64,000 bases of DNA from Deuterostichococcus epilithicus (taxonomy: Eukaryota; Chlorophyta; Trebouxiophyceae; Prasiolales; Stichococcaceae), in the NCBI GenBank assembly GCA_033439295.1, contig JAVTLE010000008.1, forward strand, positions 1,302,001 through 1,366,000. The letters run 5' to 3'. Under the pieces are notes generated by a model. The model ran no database searches and was not told the origin of the DNA. It saw nothing but the letters and a program-made list of their open reading frames with translations. Shown in pieces: positions 35,401-45,403 of this stretch. Position 1 is the stretch's first letter; each line of letters begins with the position of its first letter. A program made the position numbers and the translations under genes.

Positions 35401-37188
35401 CTTACAGATTGCCATCAGCAGTGGCCAGGTTGCCCGTTTCGCAGGAGGCCCGCTTGACGCGACCTTCCGATCGCCCAGGGGCGCCCGCAAGTGCCGCACA
35501 TGGCTCACGCACCCGGCAGCTGGAGCGCCGTGCCCACGGCCTGCAGCGTGGCCGCGTCCGCGGCTGTCCAAGTGAAAGCCTCGAGGCTGGGCGCCACTCT
35601 GGCGACGCCCTCCAGGGGCACCGCCCCATGCGACGCCCGGAAGCCGTATGTGCCGCAGCAGGCCGCCGCCACCTGTCGTCCACACCAACGAAACGAAGTT
35701 TCATCCCTGGTGTCGACTCGCAGCCTTGTGCACGGCGAACGTGCTGCATTAAGTTCTGATCTGCAGAGCTCAGGTGCTGTGCCTTGCGTCCACCTTCCTT
35801 TCGCAGCTGAGCCAATCTGTGGCGCACCGCTCAGGCAACTGGGGCCGGCGAGACGGCAACCTGGCAGCTGCTGCCTGCTGGAGTTCAGGCCACAGCCGAA
35901 ACCTGCATCATTGTCGCGCTGCAGAAGCGTGCAACATGTGAGGGCGGGAGCACACCCTGATGCCTGCCAGGTGGTCCACACTGACGGCGAGCCGCACGTC
36001 TCCGGCAGCCACAGCGGCCGCGCACGCGCCGCCAGCGCCGCCCGTGACGCGGCTTGGAGCGGCCGGGTTCGATGGCATGTCCTCCACCGTCCCCAGCAAC
36101 CTGCGCAGATGCAACAGGTCGGTCCAAGAAATGAGACCACTCGAGAATTGGATCGGGCCTGGTAAGGCCATACCATGGGGGGCCCCGCCCCATCCAGATT
36201 CGAGCCTTGGCATGCGGAAACATCAGGTCCGCGCACCTGCGGCGCAGTTAAACCTGACAAGACACGTGTTCGATCCATAGCATAAAATTTCTGAAAACCC
36301 AAGACCGCACCCGAGGTTGAGCTCCGGGGTGGCCGCCTTGGCGCTGCCACGCGCGCCAGCCTGCTGCAGCGCGACAAGCACTGGTGCCGTGCGCTCCGCC
36401 GGCGCGGTGCTGCCATTGCCCGAGGCGCTGCCCGCGGCGCCCGTGCTGTCGCCCTCGATGTCAAAACTGCGGCGCAAGGGGAAGGCGGGGCTCGGGATGC
36501 TTCGAAGGGAGCCATCCGCAGCTGCAGCCAGAGCCGCAAATGACTGGCGGACTTGTCAATGCTGTCTGCCAGCTGAACGACCGGAGAGCAAGCAGCACAA
36601 CCGACGCTTTGGATCCCTTGAAGAGACTTACAGGTCTGCGATTGCGAAGGTGACGCCGGCGAGCGGCTGTGGCGCGGCTGGCAGCGCTGGCCCCGGCGCC
36701 GGCGGCAGGTCCAGTTTGCCGATGAGCGCCGGCGCTGACGGTAGTGTGCTGGAGGCTGCTGTTGCTGGCTTGCGCTTGCTTCGACACCCTCGCAGCACCC
36801 GCCACAGCAGCCAGCTGCCCGTTGCCACGGCCGTAAAAATGGCCAGCGGCCCTGCGACGCCAGCTGCATCAAAACGCTCCTTTGCTAACAGCCGGTGCTT
36901 CGTCGGCTCCGCTGGCACCGGCTGCCTCCGACGCCGGCTGGGGGATGCGGCGGCCGCTGCTTGCGGGTTTTGGGCATCCACACCCGAGGCTGCCGCCATG
37001 TCCGCCGCACTGTCTTCCGCTGGTAGATCCTCAATCTCCTCGGCATCGGCGTCGGCGAGTTCAGGATCCATGTCAGGGTCCGCTTCTTCGTACACGACTT
37101 CTATGTCCTCCTCCTCGGCATCTGATGCCGGCTCCGGCTCATCAGGTGTGGGCTCCGGCCGCACAACATTGCTGGGGATTGGCGGCAT
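32497..37188 (-). CDS. TOC64: TOC64-like plastid preprotein receptor (amidase-like + TPR)
   Basis: TOC64 proteins dock chaperone-bound precursors at the plastid outer envelope. From the ATG at 37186-37188 the protein opens with about 60 strongly acidic residues, then a membrane helix near residues 110-128 (VAGPLAIFTAVATGSWLLW). The amidase-like part begins PLAGVTFAIADL, FDIEGDSTG, then NPAAPSRVTGGAGGACAAAVAAG and CCGTYGFRASHGAVPLEGVA. It ends VILALPGLPGHPP and PPLSIALLGMPRSDLQLL. The catalytic Ser-cisSer-Lys pattern is not seen: the usual GGSSGGSA reads GGAGGACA, as in plant TOC64. Three TPR-like units follow (AKDRGNAAYKAGDYMGAIEAY, AEADCSMALQL, GTARLGLGNIAAARSDF). The C-terminus is NMFGGGQLAA, stop at 32497-32499. 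Plant TOC64 has its helix at the very N-terminus, so the acidic extension is unusual. Middle exon joints are approximate. Head to head with Rab7. Confidence 0.87.
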
Positions 37189-37697
37189 GATGGCCGTTGA
37201 TCCAACGGTGTTATATACAGCAGAACCTTGGAAGTATCAACTTGTTGTGGTTTCACATCATGATGGAGCAGGTTCACGTCCGGCTGTCTGCGGGAGGTTG
37301 TCCAGACATACACATCCCTCGCATAGATTTTGACAAAAGTGCAGAGGATATTTCGACCTTTTGCAATCGGTTGTCGCACCCCAGCACAGTGGCCTGTCTG
37401 TTCTGGGAAGCAATCGAACGGCATTGTCTCAGCGGCGTTGCTCGCTGTCCCATCCTAATGACAAACCCTTATTAGACATAGCTCTGACGCATTAGCCTTA
37501 GCGCAGAGCAGTGTCTTCACCAAGTCTCCGTTGCGTCTCCGCTTTGCACTTGCCTACTAAGCTGCGGCCATTGCAAGCGCTGCAAGCATCTTCATATTGT
37601 TGATACAGCTTGTTAACTTCAAGCCAGGGGCGCTGCGGCCAGTTGAAGGAAGACAGGCGACCCGCGACAGCAACGAGCCTTGGGGTTTCGAGTCGAA
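37189..37697. promoter_or_regulatory. Shared upstream region of TOC64-like and Rab7 genes
   Basis: Divergent promoter region of 509 bases. A TATATAA string lies on the minus strand at about 37209-37216, some 20-28 bases upstream of the TOC64-like ATG. That is very close to the start codon, so its role as a TATA box is doubtful. Nothing else specific was recognised. Confidence 0.4.
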
Positions 37698-39202
37698 ATG
37701 GCTTCTAGGAGGCGCACCTTGCTGAAGGTCATCATCTTGGGAGATAGCGGGTGAGTCGTCCGGTCTTCGGCTCGTCAGACTGCCACCGAGAAGTGCCACG
37801 GCGAAAACGTGTGTTAGGATCATGGGCACAAGACTGTCCGTTCAACATGGAATATAGTTGCAGGCCATGAGCATGTGCATGGGAAGAATGCCGTCGAAGA
37901 CACGGGTGCAACAGTGGGTGCCACTGTTGGCATAAAGCGAGCTTGCTGCCAGGTGAGCCAAGGTGTGTCCGACCTGCTGCGCAGGGTGGGCAAGACCTCG
38001 CTCATGAACCAGTACGTCGACAAGAAGTTCTCCAGCCAGTACAAGGCCACCATCGGGGCCGACTTCCGCACGAAGGAGGTGCAGGTGGACGACCGCCAGG
38101 TCACCGTGCAGGTGCGGTGCACTTGCCATGCGCTTCCTCTGTATTGTGATGTAGGTCTCGCAGCAGCAACAGAAAGGCGTCTCCTTGCCTGGTGTCAGGC
38201 CAGGAGGCTTTGACTGCATGCGCCGCCGTAGCTCCATGGAAGCGACTGAGTATAATCCCTCCATCTCCGCTCCATGCAGATCTGGGACACAGCCGGGCAG
38301 GAGCGCTTCCAGAGCCTGGGCGTGGCTTTCTATCGCGGCGCCGACTGCTGCGTCCTCGTGTATGACGTCAACTCCCAAAAAACATTCGACAACCTGGACA
38401 ACTGGCGGGACGAGTTTTTGATACAGGTGTGCAGCATTCATGCCCCTGCTGTCGCTGCTGTGAGATGGAAGCCTCATCTTCTCCTTCGTGATTATATGCC
38501 TTAATAATCAGGAAACGAGGAGTCAGGACTGGGAGTTTTGGCAAGGCTGAGGCGCATGAGATGTTGCTGCCGCAGGCCAGCCCTAGCGACCCAGACAACT
38601 TCCCCTTCGTCGTGCTTGGCAACAAGGCAGATGGGGACGCCGGCAAGAGCCGAGCTGTGAGTTCTTGCTTGCTTCTCTACACGTGGTCACGATGTTCAAC
38701 AGCAAGGTGCATGTATTCGATGCTCGTCCCCGAGAGTCCACCTACCTGCTATGCAATTCACATGGAATGACAAGGTTCTAGCTGCGGTCAAGACCCCTGA
38801 CGTCCGTCTTGCGTAGGTGTCCGAGAAGCGGGCCAAGCAGTGGTGCACCTCGAAGGGCGGCATTCCCTTCTTCGAGACATCGGCAAAGGAGGGCACCGAT
38901 GTGGAGAAGGCGTTCCAGACCATTGTGCACAATGCGCTGCAGAACGAGACCGAGGAGGAGCTGTAAGTTCTTCCCTATGTTGCTGCTGTGTCAACTGTCT
39001 AATTTTGTAGCATGCAGCCTTTGGACGAGTGGCCTCATATGATTTGTCACTTGCAGATGCTGCTGGGGCTGGCTTCGTGACGAGAGCAGCAGCCGCAGGA
39101 CAACTTCTGAGCCGTGGCACATCATCGCGCAGGTACATCCCGGAGACGATCGACGTCAACTCGCAGAATGCGCCTAGGCAAACCACTTCGTGCTGCTCGT
39201 AG
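37698..39202 (+). CDS. RAB7: Rab7 small GTPase
   Basis: Late endosome and vacuole (tonoplast) traffic GTPase. Exons: 37698-37750, 37985-38111, 38280-38426, 38576-38656, 38817-38962, 39133-39202, giving 207 residues, the normal length. The first exon joint splits the P-loop, GDSG then [15 protein letters not shown]. The effector region is [14 protein letters not shown], switch II is [13 protein letters not shown], the RabF stretch is [13 protein letters not shown], the base-binding motif is GNKAD and the last G motif is [14 protein letters not shown]. The C-terminus ends [11 protein letters not shown], with two cysteines for geranylgeranylation one residue from the end rather than the CxC common in Rab7. 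All six exons use GT-AG introns. Tandem with TAF4 downstream. Confidence 0.96.
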
Positions 39203-40019
39203 TCTGCATAAGTGGATTGGTGCGGCTGTGGCGTCTGGTACATGTCCCGCGGGCTGAAGAAGGCTAGGGTGCTCGTAGGGGCTGCCGAACCAATAGCAAC
39301 GGGTGCACGCTGCAATTTTTCGTTCCTTGATTTTCGTTCGTTTCTGTTGGCAGCTAATCTAGGTAGATTGTACAGTTACGGACGCTCCCAGCCTTGCCGC
39401 CTTGCATGCCACTGGGATGCGGTGTCCCAGTGATGCGTGTTGGGAGTGTTGGCCGGCAATCCAGCTCCACGCACGCCTTCCGAGGTCGCAGTTGCTGCAA
39501 AAGGGTGATTCCCGAGCGCCGTCATGTCCTGCGCCACGGCTCAAGCACGAAATGTGCTCCCATAACTGGCATCACCGGGTGCAGGCTGGCGGGCTTCAGG
39601 TCCCTGGAGACAAATGCGCCATCGGCCCGGAACACACTCAACAAATTGGAACGCGCTCGCAGAAACGCCCACGTGAGACGAGCGGGATTCAGCTGGGATT
39701 GCGCGGCTGCTCGTTGACTGGATGGACTTTGCAGCTGACAAAGCTGGGGGATCGCAATTCCAGCATTTGCGACTGTGGCCTGGAGTCTGCTACGTCACAG
39801 CCATTTGCAAATCACGTCGGGCTCAACGATCGTGTGTTAGGACCTGGCTCACTGGCCAACGCCTGCGGCTCAAAGGCGTGGATTAGCTGTCTGGAGCATT
39901 TTGGTGATCAGTCACCGTGTTGGGAGCTGGCTCTCACCGGCAGCGAGGGGGCTCAGCATGATCCTGTTGTAACGCCGTCCAGCACCAGCAGCCCTGCTTG
40001 ATTCACGGAGCCAGGCGAG
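39203..40019. other. Intergenic region between Rab7 and TAF4
   Basis: This gap holds the Rab7 3' end and the TAF4 promoter. A 199-codon open frame at 39402-40001 on the plus strand has no recognisable domain and looks like chance. No element or RNA gene was recognised. Confidence 0.4.
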
Positions 40020-40551
40020 ATGGCGCAGCCACCGGTAGCGGACATGCTCAACCTGCTCAGCGACGACGAAGATGATGATGTCGATGAGGCAAGACTGTGA
40101 TGCCTGCGTCCTGCTGAAACCGTGCATCATGCAGTCTTGATATCAAGTCCAATCTGAGCTGGGACTCCGCCGTCGCAGGATCCTGCCGCCGGGCCGGTTG
40201 CCGCCTTTGCCGACCAGTTTGCGGCGCTGCGCAACCGCATCACCGCGCAGTCAGCGCAGAGCCCTGGCTCCCACCCTGGCTCCCCAGCAGGTAGGTAGCG
40301 CTGGTCGTGCAGTTGGTGCATCTATTGCTAGCATCAGTGCTCGGTCTTTTAGTGACATGCACAAGATTACACCCTTGATGTACCCTCCTAGCAGGGCCCG
40401 GCAGCCCGGCACACCAGGCGCCACAGCCGGCGATCGCAGCACAGCCACAGCCGGTGGTCGCAACGCAGCCACAGGCGCATGGGCAGTCGCAGCCGGTGTG
40501 GCAGCCGCCGCCGCCGACGCACGGGCAGGCGCAGCACCAGGCGCCGGCAGC

Positions 40552-40612
<61 letters not shown>

Positions 40613-43600
40613 CAGCACAGGTTGGCGGTAGGGACGTCAGCTTCGCCGCTACCTGGCGGCCTGACAGCGCAGCAGCAGCCGGGCGCAGCCATCCCACAGG
40701 TGTTGTTGTGACTCGATGTCTCGATTGCAGCTCCATGGCTTTGCACCCCGGCGGCGGCCCTCAGGTGCTGTGGCTGACTCCGATTTGCAAATGGCAAATG
40801 GTCTGCAAGCGTCTCGGCCAGTGTGCGGACCAGTATGACCTGCGAGCCCACAGGCGACGTCGGTGGCGGCTCTGCAGCCAGGGCCTGCGTCTGCGCCGGG
40901 TGTGACGGCGGGCGCCCAGAGAAGCAGCGCGGCCCCTGGATCCAACGTGACAGTGAAGGAGCTGTTGGACTGGCTCATGCCGCGGTTGGACGCCAATGGA
41001 CAGGCAGAAATGCTGGCGGCACAGGTGAGACGGCTATCTGCTGCTTGCAACCACGACAGGGCGCAAACACTCTGCCCAGGAGTGTTGCGCAGTCAGATGT
41101 CGCTGGTTTTCAGTAGAAGCGATGGCGCACCAGGCACCACTTAGCACAGACATGCTGCTGGATGCAGCCCAATGTGTGGTACAGCTGCTGTTTGGTCTCC
41201 AGGCCGAATATCGCACAGCGGCTGCCACCGATCCGGCTGCAAAGCCCAACCTCATCAGGCGGATACATCGGATTGGCGGAAAGGACAACATCCTGCAATT
41301 CCACCAACACAAGAACGCCGGCACGTGCCAAAAAACTCCTGTTGGATGCGAGTACTGGCATCACTGGTCATCTGCCGTCTGCCTTCTCAAAGGATTTGCC
41401 CATCCGTCTGGAAGGCATCTGCTGAGCATACAGAAGATTGTGCAGCAAGTTGTAAAACAAGTTTTACAAAACTTCATATTCTGCAGGGAGGTCGGCATCC
41501 CAAGCTGTCAGCGGTGCCAACCCTGCGGCAGCAGCAGCAATTGGCACACCGCAGCGTGCATCGACGCCGCAGGTGGAAGCCAAAATGGACCAGCCCATAC
41601 CCGCCGTCCATTATGGCGCCTTATGCTGTGTCGGTATGCTGTCGACGTCCTGGTGTTCTGTGGCTGCTGTATGCTCGAAGCTTACGTTAGCGTGCTGTGT
41701 GCGCAGTCGGCAGCTGCTTCGCAGCCGCAGATGCTGCAGCGGCCGCCAGCGGTGGGACCCCAGATGTCGAACCTAGGCCCCCAGCCCCAACAGCCACAGC
41801 TGCGGCCGCAGCTGCAGCCGGCGCAGCAGCTGCAGCAGATGACACCGCAGCAATTGGAACAGGCGAGCCATCGTTGCTACTGCCATCGGTGCATACGGGC
41901 TCCGTGCGATGCTCAGTTTGCGTCCTGTGAGGCGTCAGCTCCATGAGCATGCGTGAGCAGCGCTGCACACGAGAGGCAGCTGATGGCATGCTAGCCAGCG
42001 CTGCCATTGATTGTCGAGTCCACATTGTAAGAGCCAACTGCGGGCTTTGGCATGCTGCAGATGCTGCGGAATGCCAACCCTGCAATGCTGGCCGGCGCCG
42101 GCGTGCCCGCGAGTCTGTCCGCCAATCCTGCGGCCCTGGCGCAGTTTGCGCAGCAGGTCGCGGCGCTGCAGCCGCGGCCGCTGGCGGCGGCGCAGCAGCA
42201 GCAGCCGCAGCAACAGCAGCCGGCACAGACTCCGCAGCAGCAGCAGGCACAGCAGCAGCAGAGGATTCTGCAGCAGGTGCGGACGCAGGAGCAGCTGAAC
42301 CAGATGCGAGCTGCACAGGCGGCGGCACAGCAGGCGGCGGCGCAGCGGCAGGCGGCAGGCATGCCGTCTCCTCCGGCCACCGCGGCTGCTGTTAGCCCCG
42401 CACCCTCAGGTGTGGCCTTGATCGAGATGCCGCTGCAGTATCCTGCATGTCAGCGCCTGGAAAGCAGGGCACGACATCAACAATGGATGTGGGCACCGGC
42501 AGCTGTTGTTGGCGTCAGCTGACTTCCTCCTGCTGTCGACTGCTCTGTCCGCTTCGACCTCCAGCGACACGAATGCGTGAACACACTGTCGCAGGCGCCT
42601 TGCCACCGTCTGGCGGCGGGGTAGCCGCTGTAAGGCCGCAGCAGCAGGCAGCAGCGGCGCAGCAGCCGCAGCCGGCGGCGCGGGCGGCGCCAGCACGGGA
42701 AGCGGATCCGACGGACGTTTTTGCCGGCACGGGCATCGACATGGAGGCCGAGGCGGCGGCGCTGACCGCAAACCTGGGCGCGTCCCTGGCGGCAACCGCC
42801 GGGCCGAGTGCTGCGGCGGCGCCGGGCGTGCCCCCCGACGCGGCCCTGATCGACCAGGTGTGGTTCGATGGGATTGATCGACTGTGTGGACATGGGTTTG
42901 ATTGGAACGACTGGATCTCGTGGTGTCTGGTCTGAATACGGACTGGTCATGGTACAGGACGACGGCAGACAGATCAGAGTCAGCAAATCCGAAGTCGCTC
43001 ACAGCACAATGTGCAGTTGGCCCCCCATCACATCATGAGTCGAACATCGCTACCACAGGACACCCTGCTGCGGCTGCTGGCGGGTTTTGCGTCGCGGCAC
43101 GCGGTGCGGGCAGTGGAGCCGACGGTGCACGCGTTCATGGCCACCGCGCTGCGCTCGCACATGGCGGGGCTGCTGGGGCGGCTACACGCTGCGGCGGCGC
43201 ACCGCACCGAGAGCGGCCGGCGGCCGGCAGGGGCCTCCCTGGGGCGCGACCTGCGGCGGGAGGTGCTGGCCATTGAGCGGCGGGAGCGGCTCGCTGCGGA
43301 GGAGTGAGCTCCTGCGCCGCTCTCCTTCTTCTGGCTACCGTCACGAGCCCCAGCCTTTCCTCTGACCTTCTGGTGTCGCCTGGAGGCGCGATTGGCAGCA
43401 CGAAGGGTGATGCAGCGGGCACACTCAGATTCCTGCGCCTGATCGACAATGGACGGGCTCCTGCCAGCAGGACGACTGAATGTGACTCGGGGGATGCATC
43501 TTCACCAGGGGGTCAAATACTATTGACATGGCCCCCTGATATCCAAACTGTGCGCACCGCAGGTTGGCGAGGAAAGAGCGGGAGGCGCTGCTGGCGGCGG

Positions 43601-44450
43601 CAGCGTCGCGGTCCAGGGCCGCCGACGAGGAGACGCGAGAGAAGCTGCAGAAGGCCAAACAGGTGGGAACTGTGGGTTTCTCGGCTTCTGGATGGCGTAT
43701 ATACCCATGCGCATAGCGCAATGGGCATGCAAATCCGCGACAATGGTGTCCAGGGCGCCGCTTGTTGAGAGCAGCAGGATCGAGATGCTGATTGCCTCGA
43801 GCAACACTCATAGGCACAGGCGAGCAGCGCTGCTGTCCAAAGCACACCGGCGCAGCGGCAGCCAGTTCGTCCTGCCTAGCAACGCCCAGCGCACGAACTG
43901 CGAGGGTGTTCCTGCACAGGACGAATCGGAGCGGCTGCAGCAGATCGCGGCAGACAAGGCGCTGCAGAGCGCCACAGGCACTGCCGGCAAGTGGGCCAAC
44001 TGGGGCGCCAAGAAGGGCGCTGCCGCCGCGGACAAGCAAGCCGCCGCCGCCAACAAGAAGGCCGGCGGGGGCGGCGGGAAGGCGGGCGTTAAGCGGGCAC
44101 GGGAGGAGAGCGGCAGCCCCGCCGGCAAGCAGGCGCGGCAGAAGACCAATAATGACAGCGCACTCGCGGCCGACGGCGGCGGCAGCGCCCCCGGCACGCC
44201 GCAGCCGGCGGGCAGCGGNGACCTGCAGAACGGCAGCCCCACCGCCGCGATCAACGGCCCGGCGGGAGGCACCACAGGCGGCGCGGAGGCGGCTGCCGGC
44301 GCGGCGGCGGCGAGGTCTCGGCGGCTTGGCGCCGGCATCGACGGCGGGGTATCGATCGAGCTGCGGGACGTGGTGGCGGTGCTGGAGCGCGACCCGCAGT
44401 ACGCCAAGAGCACGCTGGTGTACCAGCTAATGGAGTCGGACGACCTGTAG
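40020..44450 (+). CDS. TAF4: TAF4, TFIID subunit 4
   Basis: Core subunit of general transcription factor TFIID in the nucleus. The 5' exons are 40020-40088 (MAQPPVADMLNLLSDDEDDD), 40179-40290 and 40395-40699, in frame. The third holds a long polyQ tract. A possible RST-like helix region starts VKELLDWLMPRLDANGQAEML near 40950. Glutamine-rich exons follow to about 42.4 kb. Then comes the conserved TAF4 block: FAGTGIDMEAEAAAL near 42730, a histone-fold segment (AVRAVEPTVHAFMATALR) with DLRREVLAIERRERLAAEE, a charged helix with EREALLAAAASRSRAADEE near 43570, and the C-terminus VSIELRDVVAVLERDPQYAKS. The stop is TAG at 44448-44450. Intron 1 begins with GC (GAG then GCAAGA), inferred because only that joint gives [15 protein letters not shown]. 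An ambiguous base lies at 44219 in the last exon. Exons between 41 and 42 kb are uncertain. Confidence 0.9.
40553..40610 (+). repeat. CAG microsatellite encoding polyQ in TAF4
   Basis: About nineteen uninterrupted CAG units, read as polyglutamine in the TAF4 frame. It is the longest pure triplet run in the window. Confidence 0.92.
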
Positions 44451-45403
44451 GGTGTTGCCAGAACTAGAGTTGTGACTGCGACGATGCGAGGATGCGAAGG
44501 TGCCCGGATGGTTGGTTGCTGGCAAAGTTGTGCCGCAAGACCCTAGATCTGGGCAGAAGTGACAGACCTGATCTGCTAGGCTTGGGCCAAGATCTGAGAC
44601 CTGCCAGTCGGTGAAGGGGATCTTCTAGAAACGGTCGCGGCCGACACAGTCAAATTGATCCGTGCCGTCGGAGTTGTACAGAGTGTTGGCGACGAGGAGT
44701 GACATGTATTCCGGCCTAATATACAGCACCTGCGACTCTTTGCCCCATACGGCTTCGCCCGCCGCCCTCTAAACATTGGTGCCCCTGGAGTGTGGCAAGA
44801 CCCCCGAGTGGAGCGCGAGCCGCGCCTCATCAGTGTTGTCAGCTACAATCTGCAGCTGGCAGTCACCCCCCTGTCGTCCTCCGCCATGAGGCGGTTTCTG
44901 CTGCTGTGCTCGGTGGTTCTGGCCGCATTCCTTGGTGTTCCCTGCTGGCTTGTTTTAATGTTTATTAGAATAATCCGAAGAAATAAAGATGCAGACGAGC
45001 CGGGTGATAATGTGAAGCGCTCGAGACCATCATGCTTTCACACAGGCATGCCTCCGCGGACACATCTGGCCGACCAGGATTCAAGGCATATCCAAAGCAC
45101 AAAACCCCTGTCCGGGGTCATCCACCGCCCAGCATCTGTGCAATCCACCTGTGCAAGCGGCAAGCAGGCACGCTTGGTCAGTGAACATCGAGCGGTCATA
45201 GCAATCTGCTAGAATGCATTGTGCAAACAACAAGTTCGGTTGAGCGATGGATGATAGTCCGCAATGTCCACAGCAAGCCACGCACCTGCCGTTTGTGACA
45301 CTCGCTGTTGAATGTGCCTGCTGTGCCGTGCGCGGCAAGTCGACTGCACGGCACACAGCAGGAGGCACTTGCTCCAGCCTCCACATCCCTGCAAAACGCA
45401 TGA
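44451..45403. other. Convergent region between TAF4 and UPF2
   Basis: This gap of about 950 bases holds two 3' ends. It also contains an unassigned open frame on the minus strand, listed separately. A plus-strand frame at 44790-45212 with one hydrophobic stretch was judged unsupported. Confidence 0.4.
44632..44771 (-). other. Unassigned exon-like open frame
   Basis: After a possible acceptor (TGTTTAG), this minus-strand stretch reads AAGEAVWGKESQVLYIRPEY and continues to a stop in 45 codons, ending FDCVGRDRF. The composition looks protein-like, but I do not recognise a family. No upstream exon could be joined before the UPF2 stop at 45404. It may be a last exon of a small gene, a gene remnant or chance. 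Confidence 0.25.

Noticed and set aside
36223-36260. GTGTTCGATCC tRNA-like element upstream of a TOC64 exon
   Set aside because: No cloverleaf; the string is within a splice-bounded region of the TOC64-like gene.
39402-40001. 199-codon plus-strand open frame between Rab7 and TAF4
   Set aside because: No domain or low-complexity protein pattern; GC-rich DNA yields such frames by chance.
40388-40618. Poly-leucine and poly-alanine readings of the CAG run
   Set aside because: Only the glutamine frame joins in phase to the flanking TAF4 exons.
44790-45212. 140-codon plus-strand open frame with a hydrophobic stretch (RRFLLLCSVVLAAFLG)
   Set aside because: No homology recognised, no splice partner, and it lies in the 3' region of two convergent genes. 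The hydrophobic stretch is the only support.
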